Assembly: GCA_021789355.1 (NCBI GenBank)
Contig: JAJYJR010000215.1
Location: 1-9,103 of the forward strand
Length of the DNA stretch: 9,103 nucleotides
Source: Chloroflexota bacterium
GTDB lineage: Bacteria > Chloroflexota > Limnocylindria > Limnocylindrales > CSP1-4
Direction: 5' to 3'
In this document: positions 1 through 5,823 of the stretch, in pieces
Position numbering within the stretch: position 1 is the first letter of the stretch
Layout: each line of letters begins with the position of its first letter
The notes under the pieces: generated by a model
Database searches by the model: none
The model's input: only the letters and a program-made list of their open reading frames with translations
What the model was told of the DNA's origin: nothing
Translations under genes and position numbers: made by a program

Positions 1-309
1 ATCCACTCGGCCCCGGTCCGTTGCTCCGGGCCGACCGCTCCTGGACCCTGGCGCGATCCCTCGCCAATTCCGACGGAAATCGTCGGATTTGAGTCTAGTG
101 GCTCGACGGGGGCACGTCAACGGAGTGGCGGGGGTAGTAGGTGGGGGCGTCGGAAGTCGCCGCTGGCCGACCAACAGCTCAAGACCCCAAGGAGGGCGCC
201 GGATGTCGGCGCACATGGGCACAGACTCGGCGCCCACGGCGGATGATGGTGAGAGTCGAACCAGTCAACTTCCTGCGCACACGCACCCGCGAGAGCGCGG
301 TCAGCGCCG
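1..309. other. Left flank without a convincing gene
   Basis: I see no supported gene here. Open frames on the plus strand are Arg/Ser/Gly-rich and look like shadows. A small hairpin lies at 69-87 (7-bp stem TCCGACG/CGTCGGA, loop GAAAT) and is followed on the plus strand by a short T stretch, so it may end a transcript entering from the left. A shorter one sits at 287-300 (5-bp stem CCGCG/CGCGG, 4-nt loop), 10 bp past the stop of the minus-strand gene ending at 310. Confidence 0.5.
287..300 (-). terminator. Weak hairpin just after the HEPN-CBS gene
   Basis: CCGCG and CGCGG pair around a 4-nt loop, 10 bp downstream of the TAA stop at 310-312. The stem is only 5 bp and no T-tract follows on the minus strand. 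The position suits a terminator for the two-gene operon, but the structure is marginal. Confidence 0.2.
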
Positions 310-1071
310 TTACAGCCGCCGCTGTCTGAGCGAGTCGAACAGCCTTGGCAGATCCCAGACCGTCGCGATCCCTCGCGGCGTGGGCACTCCAGCTTCGACC
401 AGGAGCACGGCTCGGAGGATGCGTCCGGAGCGCATTGCGGCCTGGAATAGCTCCAGCGCGTCAGCGACGGTGGCCTCCGGATGGAGCGGCTCCCAGTACG
501 GATCCTTGTCCCACGCGACGACGGCTCCCACTGTGGCGTTCGACGCAGCTGTCCCCTCGCGTGCGCAGGCTGTCAGCCAATGGGCAACCGCCTCAGATGT
601 CAGCATGCCAGTGATGCCCTGATCGTCCAACACAGGCAACTGGGAGAAGTCGACGCGTGCCATCTGGGCCGCGGCCTCGATCGCCTTGTCGTGCGAGCGA
701 CAACATTCGACAGAACCGCCGACCACTGCGGTCATCAACGGCGGGTTCACGATGGCATTGCGAATGAACTCGATGTCGCGGACCGCGTCGGGGCGCGGAT
801 CGGCGATGGGAGCGTTACCCCGCATTGGCCAGTGCACGATGGCGTTGCGCAGGAAGCCAAACCGCGTCAACTGGTCCTCATATAGCCGGACTCCTGCGCT
901 GAGCCCCCGCGCCTTCTTGAGGGACCGTTCGTACCCCGCACCGATCCCAAGCCCGGCAAGTGTCGCGAGGTACTCCTCGATGTCGCGGAATGCATTCAGG
1001 AAGCGATCAGCACGTAGAGCGCTCGCGCCGCGAGGGTGATGTGTGCGGGAGGGTGCGGCTGGCTCGTCCAC
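310..1071 (-). CDS. HEPN-like domain fused to a CBS-domain pair; partner of the OLD-family nuclease
   Basis: This 253-residue protein has two parts. Residues about 20-85 are predicted helical and end in FLRNAIVHW, giving the R-x4-H signature (R75, H80) of HEPN ribonuclease domains. Residues about 105-250 form two CBS repeats: the first contains AIEAAAQMA, then LPVLDDQGITGML (about 130-157); the second contains ATVADALELF, then GIATVWDLPRLFD (about 200-246). CBS pairs usually bind AMP, ATP or other adenosine ligands, so the protein could be a nucleotide-gated RNase; that is inference. The start is GTG at 1071, 12 bp after the OLD gene stop. A weak Shine-Dalgarno AGGCGG (1080-1085) overlaps that stop codon at an 8-nt spacing, which suggests translational coupling. 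A second RNAIV occurs at 104-108 but is followed by N rather than H. CBS is confident, HEPN fairly so. No signal peptide or membrane segment is visible. Confidence 0.82.
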   Translation of the reverse strand: MDEPAAPSRTHHPRGASALRADRFLNAFRDIEEYLATLAGLGIGAGYERSLKKARGLSAGVRLYEDQLTRFGFLRNAIVHWPMRGNAPIADPRPDAVRDIEFIRNAIVNPPLMTAVVGGSVECCRSHDKAIEAAAQMARVDFSQLPVLDDQGITGMLTSEAVAHWLTACAREGTAASNATVGAVVAWDKDPYWEPLHPEATVADALELFQAAMRSGRILRAVLLVEAGVPTPRGIATVWDLPRLFDSLRQRRL

Positions 1072-1083
1072 CGTCCAGGCCGC

Positions 1084-3210
1084 CTACTCGCCGACGAAGG
1101 CGTAGATCAGCTCTTTGATCTCGCCCGGGATCTCGCGTTCGAGCATCAGGCTGGCGATCGTCCGACCGTCGTCGACAACGTCGTAGGTCCGATTGAGGTA
1201 CCGACTAGCCATGGTGCGGAGCGTGGCCTTGGACGGCTGCTCTGAGAACACGCTACGAACAGCCGTCTCATCGGCTGAGCCGAGGGTGCCGCGGCGCAGC
1301 AGCCATCCAACCACGGCGTCTGGGCTGTAGTAGGCCTCGATCTCAGTCCGACGAAGGAGCTGCACCGGCACGCCATGGCGAGCTTCGATTTCGAGTTTCG
1401 ATCTTGCGGTGTCTGGGCCGTTGTCGAGCACGACGCGCACGTCCGTCCCTGCGTACACAAGATCGAGCAGTCGGCTGACCTGGGCGGCACCCCCGTGGCC
1501 GCCCGATGGTACAAGCTCGACGCCCGCCCCCGAGAGCGAAGCGCCCAACGTGTCGGACCAGGCAAGGAACGCCGCGCGGTCCGAGTCACCCTCGACGACG
1601 ATGATCCGACGCGCCAGCAGCACGTCGGAGGGACGGACGTCGAGCGTGCTGGCGATCTCGCGCGGCTCGTTCGCCGGCATAACCTCGTGCTCCTGCCAGC
1701 GCCGTCCGGCGCGGTCCGGGCCCACGCGTGACCTCACGATCCGCCAGCCTGCGGGATCGCTCGAGCGGATGAAGATGGGTGAGTGGCTCACGACCACCAT
1801 TTGGACACCGTACGTGGGCAACTCGCGGAGCAGGGCCGCGACGCGGCGTTGGGCCGCCGGGTCGAGGCCCACCTCGGGCTCCTCGAGCAGCAGCAGCGCG
1901 AACCGATCGGCGGGCCAGATGGCCGGATCGCGGTACAGCTCGAACGCCGCCAGCAGCGCCAGGCGCTGGGCGCCCGCCCCGAGTTCGCCGATCGGGGTCT
2001 CGCGAGGCACCGCCTCACCGGGGCTTAAAGCGGCCGGCTGCACCGCGACAGTGAGTTCGCCGATCGTGCTGCGGAGCAGGTCCCGCCACCACGTGTATTG
2101 CCACCCTGGGTCCATGTGCTCCGACATCTGCCACATCAGCAGCCGCCACACTCCCGCAGACGAGGTGGTTGCCGTGGCACCGGTGTATGCCTGCATGGCG
2201 GCCCTGAAGGCGCCCCGCACCCGCACGTCAGCGTCCACAGCCGCCATCCGGAGCGGGGCGAGCGCGTCCCACAACGCCCGGAGCGCGGGTGGCCGCAGCT
2301 CAAGCGAGCTGCCCTGACCCACGCTGATGTGCTCGTACACTTCTTGCCGCGGGTCGCTCGGCGGCGGTGCCGCCGGAGCCACCTGGGCGATTCGCTGGAG
2401 GGCGGCCTCCGCGAGCAGGTCGCCCAGAAGCTGCGAAATCGACGGCAGCGGCGCTTCCGGCCCAGGAAGCGTGACGATGTTCCGCTCCGACGGGAAGCTG
2501 GTGGGCAGTGGGACCGGCAGGGGCCACCAGCCGGTCATCCAGAGAACCAGCATGTTCTTCCAGCTGAACCAGATCTGACCGCCAGCGCGACGGCGTACAC
2601 CGGCGGGCAGGAACGTGCCGGAGAACTCGAACTTGATGGTCATCGGGGCCTCATCGGCCGGGGCCTCATCGGCCGGGGCTTCATCGGCTCGCTGCTCCTC
2701 GCCTTCGATCGGGGCGTGTAGCCATTCATCCCAGTCATCGGGAGGGTTATCCAGCAGGTTGGCGAAGGCCTCGCCAACCTCGGAAGTCTCGTCGATGACC
2801 AGGCACCGGCCTGACACCTCCGGTGACCGTCCGAATATCGCACCGAAGCGGAGCCTGCCGTCGCTGGTCACCGGGCCCCAGCGCTGCGTCTCCTCCTCGG
2901 TCAAGTCGCCAAACTCTCCGAGGACCCAAGCCTCATCGTCCGGGTCATCGTCAAGGTCGATTTCGTCATCCGGAAGCGGCGGCGGCGGCCAGGCGCCCTG
3001 CGCTCTCTCGGCAGGACGGCTCAGGAGCTTGGCCCATTCGTACGGCGTCCCGAAGCGATCGCGGTCGCCGAAGAGCGTGCGGATCGCCTCGATCAGTGTG
3101 CTCTTCCCGCTGTTGTTGGAGCCGAGGAGGAGCGTTGCCCCGGGTGCCAGCTCGATGGTCTCATCGAGGAAGCAGCCGAACCGGTGCAAGGTCACTCGTT
3201 CGAGGCGCAT
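1084..3210 (-). CDS. OLD-family ATP-dependent endonuclease (ABC-type ATPase + TOPRIM)
   Basis: This 708-residue protein carries an SMC/RecF-like ATPase head. Walker A is GSNNSGKST at 30-38. A segment reading FPSERNIVTLPG lies at 239-250. An ABC-signature-like IGELGAGAQRLALL sits at 407-420, Walker B RFALLLLEEPEVGLD at 436-450 and the H-loop VVVSHSP at 472-478. The TOPRIM domain follows: RRIIVVEGDSDRAAF (534-548, conserved Glu540), a GGHGG turn (570-574), VVLDNGPD (593-600) and TEIEAYY (622-628). Proteins of this class cleave or nick DNA under ATP control, and several are phage-defence effectors (Gabija GajA, P2 Old). Length is usual for a single-chain OLD protein. A Trp-rich hydrophobic stretch (213-236) and three tandem ADEAP units (175-189) are unusual. 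The ATG at 3210 has AGAGGAG 6 nt upstream. The HEPN-CBS gene follows after 12 bp, so the two are almost certainly co-transcribed. Family assignment is strong; the defence role is inferred from family and partner. Confidence 0.92.
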   Translation of the reverse strand: MRLERVTLHRFGCFLDETIELAPGATLLLGSNNSGKSTLIEAIRTLFGDRDRFGTPYEWAKLLSRPAERAQGAWPPPPLPDDEIDLDDDPDDEAWVLGEFGDLTEEETQRWGPVTSDGRLRFGAIFGRSPEVSGRCLVIDETSEVGEAFANLLDNPPDDWDEWLHAPIEGEEQRADEAPADEAPADEAPMTIKFEFSGTFLPAGVRRRAGGQIWFSWKNMLVLWMTGWWPLPVPLPTSFPSERNIVTLPGPEAPLPSISQLLGDLLAEAALQRIAQVAPAAPPPSDPRQEVYEHISVGQGSSLELRPPALRALWDALAPLRMAAVDADVRVRGAFRAAMQAYTGATATTSSAGVWRLLMWQMSEHMDPGWQYTWWRDLLRSTIGELTVAVQPAALSPGEAVPRETPIGELGAGAQRLALLAAFELYRDPAIWPADRFALLLLEEPEVGLDPAAQRRVAALLRELPTYGVQMVVVSHSPIFIRSSDPAGWRIVRSRVGPDRAGRRWQEHEVMPANEPREIASTLDVRPSDVLLARRIIVVEGDSDRAAFLAWSDTLGASLSGAGVELVPSGGHGGAAQVSRLLDLVYAGTDVRVVLDNGPDTARSKLEIEARHGVPVQLLRRTEIEAYYSPDAVVGWLLRRGTLGSADETAVRSVFSEQPSKATLRTMASRYLNRTYDVVDDGRTIASLMLEREIPGEIKELIYAFVGE
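2644..2688 (-). repeat. Three tandem ADEAP codon blocks (15-bp unit) in the OLD gene
   Basis: The plus strand shows a 15-bp unit repeated at 2651-2665 and 2666-2680 (14 of 15 identical), with partial copies on both sides. In the protein this is ADEAP three times at residues 175-189, an acidic, Pro-containing low-complexity linker between two parts of the ATPase. Because the unit is a multiple of three, copy-number slippage would keep the frame. Confidence 0.85.
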
Positions 3211-3216
3211 CCCACG

Positions 3217-3223
3217 CTCCTCT
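3217..3223 (-). promoter_or_regulatory. Shine-Dalgarno of the OLD-family gene
   Basis: Read on the minus strand this is AGAGGAG, placed 6 nt before the ATG at 3210. It is a near-ideal ribosome binding site and fixes the start codon. Confidence 0.8.
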
Positions 3224-3233
3224 GTCCACCCCT

Positions 3234-3261
3234 AGTATGTGTGGCTCCCTGCCAGCAGCAA
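3234..3261 (-). promoter_or_regulatory. Candidate promoter of the OLD/HEPN-CBS operon
   Basis: On the minus strand TTGCTG (3256-3261, -35-like, 3/6) is separated by 16 bp from CATACT (3234-3239, -10-like, 4/6). Transcription would begin around 3227, leaving a leader of fewer than 20 nt that contains the Shine-Dalgarno. Spacing and position fit, but the match is moderate. Confidence 0.4.
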
Positions 3262-3303
3262 CTCGCCTAGCGTAGCGCTGGCTGCGTGACTAGGTCCTGT
3301 GGC

Positions 3304-3333
3304 CGCCGGCGTCTTCGGGGATGCGCCGGCGTC
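3304..3333. repeat. 10-bp direct repeat, 20-bp period, with palindromic core
   Basis: CGCCGGCGTC occurs at 3304-3313 and again exactly at 3324-3333. Its first eight bases form a perfect palindrome, so the pair can be read either as two half-operators two helical turns apart or as an 8-bp hairpin with a 12-nt loop. It lies about 45 bp upstream of the candidate -35 box of the OLD operon and about 100 bp past the HTH remnant on the minus strand. Operator or terminator cannot be decided from sequence; the rest of 3262-3436 holds nothing else I recognise. Confidence 0.4.
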
Positions 3334-3436
3334 ACCTCTCTACCTTCGCCGCCGTTGCCTCGGCAGGTGGAGCTGCACGATCCGAGCCGCGTTCCGGCTC
3401 TCGCGCCGCCGAGGACGAGGATCGTCGAGAGGTCCA

Positions 3437-3590
3437 TCAGGCGGTGACCTCGGCCCGCGCCTGCAGCACCTCCCACCACATGGGGTGCGGCACCACCAGC
3501 CCCTTCTTGATCTGCCGGCAGTAGGCCGGTGAGAGCCCGGTCCTCGCGCCAGTTCCGCGGCTGGCAGGACCTCCGGCAGCGCCCGACGAG
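3437..3590 (-). pseudogene. Frameshifted C-terminal remnant with HTH-like tail
   Basis: The minus-strand frame ending in TGA at 3437-3439 reads TGLSPAYCRQIKKG, then VVPHPMWWEVLQ, then ARAEVTA. This resembles a helix-turn-helix-like tail (consensus roughly ATGLS-YC--I-RG--VPHP-HWE-L) that I recall at the C-terminus of assorted actinobacterial and chloroflexal hypothetical proteins. Upstream the frame loses sense. The neighbouring frame instead reads ALPEVLPAAELAR, so a single lost base near 3545-3555 separates ELAR from TGLS. No start codon or remaining N-terminal domain is visible before the zinc-ribbon gene. I call it a decayed gene end; the family name and function are unknown to me. Confidence 0.55.
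3461..3503 (+). repeat. 43-bp imperfect direct repeat, copy 1
   Basis: Begins CTGCAGC, contains CTCCCACCACA and GGGTGCGGCACCACC, and matches 7953-7995 at 37 of 43 positions in the same orientation. On the minus strand it encodes the VVPHPMWWEVLQ part of the HTH-tail remnant. Confidence 0.75.
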
Positions 3591-3605
3591 CGGCTCCTGC
3601 CTCAG

Positions 3606-4442
3606 CTAGCTCGGCGCGGTGAGGCGCAACACTCTGCCTTCGCCGCAGCCCGAGCAGCCGTGCGCCGCGATCTCGATACACGGCCGACTGCAGTCCGGGC
3701 AGAGGTTCGAGCGACCCTCGGAGGCGAGCGGGGCGAATCTCAGTTCACATCGCTTGCACTCGAAGAGCGGCCCAAGCTCGGCCACCTGGTCGTCCGCGTA
3801 CTCGTCGCCGCACTCCTCGCAGCGGTAGGTCGGCACGCGGGTGGCGGTTCGGAGCGTCTTCGCGGCGGCAGCACCAGCTCGGTGCTGCTCAGCATGCACG
3901 GGGCAGCGGATCGCGGACCCTCGACCTCCCGTCTTCTCGACGGGCTCGCCACACTCAATGCACAGGCCGGCGGCTCGCCAACTGGCAGCGCGTTCGGCTG
4001 CCGCATATGTGGCCGGATCCTCGGGCACGTCGACGTAGAGCGAAATGTTGGGGCTGCGGCGCCCGGGTGCCACGTATGCCCACGCACGAGCTGTCGCGAG
4101 TACTCGCCGGCCCTTGCGGTTCTGCTCATCGATGAATGGGCGCCAAACGGCCGCGCTCTTCTTCGGCAGGCGGCCGATCGGCACGCCGTTCAAGAGGACA
4201 GCCACGACACCGGTGCCGTCCCGGTCGATCGATTCGTGCGACAGTTCGACCTGCGCCTCCTTCGCCGTGGTCTTCGGGCCCGGCCGTAGCCAACGCGACA
4301 GCACGTCGAGGTGCTCGCTGGTCCAGTCCACCTGTAGCCGTCCTCGCGGCGCCGCAATCCAGGACGTCTCCCGGGCAGTTGAAGCGTCGGATGCTGGTGC
4401 ACCCGAGCCACGGACCACCCGCCGCAGGAACCCCACTACCAT
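3606..4442 (-). CDS. HIRAN-like N-terminus with three C-terminal zinc ribbons
   Basis: From the ATG at 4442 this is a 278-residue protein. Residues about 60-140 contain GTGVVAVLLNGVPIGRLPKK, followed by AAVWRPFI and a strand-rich ARAWAYVAP region. This resembles HIRAN domains, which bind DNA ends or stalled forks; the assignment is tentative. The C-terminus has three zinc-binding units: CIEC at 161-164 with CPVH at 180-183; CEEC at 208-211 with CKRC at 229-232; and CPDC at 248-251 with CSGC at 263-266. Upstream GTG codons allow a start as far as 4478, but a -10-like TAGACT (4459-4464) would lie inside that extension, so I prefer 4442. A GTG at 4436 with GAGG 8 nt before it is also possible. 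No enzyme motif is visible. It may be a nucleic-acid-binding adaptor. It is divergent from ung, with which it shares a short promoter region. Confidence 0.72.
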   Translation of the reverse strand: MVVGFLRRVVRGSGAPASDASTARETSWIAAPRGRLQVDWTSEHLDVLSRWLRPGPKTTAKEAQVELSHESIDRDGTGVVAVLLNGVPIGRLPKKSAAVWRPFIDEQNRKGRRVLATARAWAYVAPGRRSPNISLYVDVPEDPATYAAAERAASWRAAGLCIECGEPVEKTGGRGSAIRCPVHAEQHRAGAAAAKTLRTATRVPTYRCEECGDEYADDQVAELGPLFECKRCELRFAPLASEGRSNLCPDCSRPCIEIAAHGCSGCGEGRVLRLTAPS

Positions 4443-4458
4443 GACCTCACGGCGTTTC

Positions 4459-4464
4459 AGTCTA
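4459..4464 (-). promoter_or_regulatory. Candidate -10 box for the zinc-ribbon gene
   Basis: Read on the minus strand, TAGACT fits the TANNNT form of actinobacterial -10 boxes and lies 16 nt before the ATG at 4442. I see no good -35 match upstream. It argues against the longer GTG start at 4478. Confidence 0.3.
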
Positions 4465-4501
4465 TCCGGCCGGTCCACGCGGTCAGGCGACCGGAAGCTC
4501 G

Positions 4502-5329
4502 GTGGACCTGGGCGAGTACCCTGCGCCTGTGACCCTTCGCGAGCAGATCCGCGCCGACTGGCTTGCCGCCCTGGCCGGCGCCATCGCCGATCCGAGCTTC
4601 ACCTTGCTAGAGGCTTTCCTTGAGCAGGAACGCGCCGACGGCGAGGTCTACCCTCCGCGCGATCAGGTCTTCGAGGCGCTTCGGCTCACGCCTCCCGGCT
4701 CGGTGCGCGCCGTCATCGTCGGGCAGGATCCCTACCCGGGCAGGGGTCAAGCGCACGGTCTTGCCTTCTCCGTGCCGGCCGGGGTCAAGAAACCACCGTC
4801 CCTCCGGAACATCCTGAAGGAGTTGGAGCGCGATCTCGGGTACCCCGACCCACCGAGTGGCTCGCTCGTCCCTTGGGCGGAACACGGCGTGCTGCTGCTC
4901 AACACGGTCCTCACCGTGCGTGCCGGGGTGGCCGGGTCGCATGCGGGCCGCGGCTGGGAGCGCTTCACCGACGCGGTCATCCGAGCCGTCGATGCGAAGC
5001 CGGGGCCCGTGGCCTTTCTGCTGTGGGGCCGCCGGGCCCAGCAGAAGGCCCGGCTCATCCACGCGCCGCACGTCGTGATCGCCGCTCCGCATCCATCACG
5101 GGCGGCGCGGTGGGGGTTCCGCGGCTGCGCACCTTTCAGCCGGGCCAACGCCGCGCTCATCGACCTGGGCTGCTCGCCAATTGACTGGAGCCTGGCCCCG
5201 GCGGCTCAGCCCTGGGCAGCCAGATCTCCCCGTCATCGCCGGGCACTCGGCGTCGCGTGCCTCGCGCGTAGTCCAGGGCCACGACGGCTGCGCACACCGC
5301 GTCGCGCTCGTCGTCTGTCCCCGCGTTGA
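4502..5329 (+). CDS. ung: Family-1 uracil-DNA glycosylase with C-terminal extension
   Basis: This enzyme removes uracil from DNA as the first step of base-excision repair. The water-activating motif GQDPYPGRGQAHGLAFSV is at 74-91 (catalytic Asp76), followed by PPSLRNILKELERD (98-111), the GVLLLNTVLTVR core (129-140) with AGVAGSHAGRGWE (141-153), the LLWGRRAQ strand (173-180) and the HPS motif with catalytic His197. The usual Leu-bearing HPSPLS intercalation loop reads HPSRAARWGFRGC here: no Leu, one residue shorter. Family members normally stop just after IDWSL; here that ends at residue 231 (nt 5194), and 44 Arg/Pro-rich residues follow, antisense to the DUF429 gene. GTG 4502 has only a weak ribosome binding site. 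GTG 4529, giving MTLREQIRADW as in mycobacterial homologues and preceded by TACCCT, may be the true, leaderless start. The family is certain; both ends of the protein are not. Confidence 0.93.
   Translation: MDLGEYPAPVTLREQIRADWLAALAGAIADPSFTLLEAFLEQERADGEVYPPRDQVFEALRLTPPGSVRAVIVGQDPYPGRGQAHGLAFSVPAGVKKPPSLRNILKELERDLGYPDPPSGSLVPWAEHGVLLLNTVLTVRAGVAGSHAGRGWERFTDAVIRAVDAKPGPVAFLLWGRRAQQKARLIHAPHVVIAAPHPSRAARWGFRGCAPFSRANAALIDLGCSPIDWSLAPAAQPWAARSPRHRRALGVACLARSPGPRRLRTPRRARRLSPR
4517..4522 (+). promoter_or_regulatory. Candidate -10 box for a leaderless ung transcript
   Basis: TACCCT matches TANNNT and lies 6 nt before the GTG at 4529, the spacing expected when transcription starts on the initiation codon itself. 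Homology of the N-terminus supports the same GTG. No clear -35 is visible. Confidence 0.3.
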
Positions 5330-5804
5330 ATGGCCCGAGCCGCCGCTCGAGCACCGCTTGGCGCTCTCGCTTGCTCGTCGCGGCGAGTGCGCGATACGCG
5401 GCGGCCGGATAGGTCTCGATAACCGGGATCCCAATCTCCCTCAGCGCCCGGGCGAGGTACATCCCGCGGAACGCGATGGCCGCGATCATCACCATCGACA
5501 TGCCCTTGGCCTGCCGGTCCACGTCCCGCTGCAGGTAGGCGGGATCCTCGGGGCGGCAGCGCGGACAACCGGGCTCGACGCACCTGACGCTGTGCGGGAG
5601 GGAGAGCGGCGCATCGATAGCGACTACAAGAGGCCGCCGCTCGATGATCCAGTCCAGCAGCGTCCGGTCCGGGTGGCGCTCGTACGGGAAGGGGTGGACC
5701 TCCAGCAACTGGGCTGGGTCATCCAGGGAAAGCTGCGCCGCGGCCGTGCGCCCCTTTGTGGCCCGCGACACGCCCGAGAGATCGATCCCGACGACCGAGT
5801 CCAC
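5157..5804 (-). CDS. DUF429 family predicted nuclease
   Basis: This 215-residue protein starts SVVGIDLSG (Asp8), then has VAIDAPLSLP (61-70, Asp64), ETYPAAAYRAL (130-140) and AGTDDERDAVCAAVVALDY (161-179, Asp164/Asp165/Asp168). That series of acidic residues, with the strands around them, is what I know of DUF429, a family predicted to have an RNase H-like nuclease fold; no reaction is established. C75, C80 and C83 form a C-x4-C-x2-C cluster that could hold a metal. The GTG start at 5804 has GGAGG 3 nt upstream and a recognisable promoter further up. The family core ends near GEIWLPRAE (residue 200, nt about 5205); the last 15 residues are low-complexity and overlap the 3' end of ung. It converges with ung by 173 bp, so antisense interaction between the transcripts is possible. 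Confidence 0.8.
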   Translation of the reverse strand: MDSVVGIDLSGVSRATKGRTAAAQLSLDDPAQLLEVHPFPYERHPDRTLLDWIIERRPLVVAIDAPLSLPHSVRCVEPGCPRCRPEDPAYLQRDVDRQAKGMSMVMIAAIAFRGMYLARALREIGIPVIETYPAAAYRALAATSKRERQAVLERRLGPFNAGTDDERDAVCAAVVALDYARGTRRRVPGDDGEIWLPRAEPPGPGSSQLASSPGR

Positions 5805-5807
5805 GCG

Positions 5808-5812
5808 CCTCC
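5808..5812 (-). promoter_or_regulatory. Shine-Dalgarno of the DUF429 gene
   Basis: GGAGG on the minus strand, 3 nt from the GTG at 5804. The spacing is short but no better start follows, and the family N-terminus VVGIDLSG begins right there. Confidence 0.55.
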
Positions 5813-5823
5813 GATCGGCGAGG

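Noticed and set aside
241..275. Possible tRNA T-arm on the minus strand (GGTTCGACTC)
   Set aside because: The bases around TTCGACT do not form a 5-bp T-stem, and no acceptor, D or anticodon arm could be found upstream on the minus strand.
1409..2317. 302-codon plus-strand open frame
   Set aside because: It is antisense to the OLD gene and is Ser/Arg/Pro-rich low-complexity sequence typical of shadow frames in high-GC DNA; the minus-strand frame has clear ATPase and TOPRIM motifs.
2640..2690. CRISPR-like or VNTR array
   Set aside because: The 15-bp units are contiguous without spacers and encode an in-frame peptide repeat, so this is a coding tandem repeat.
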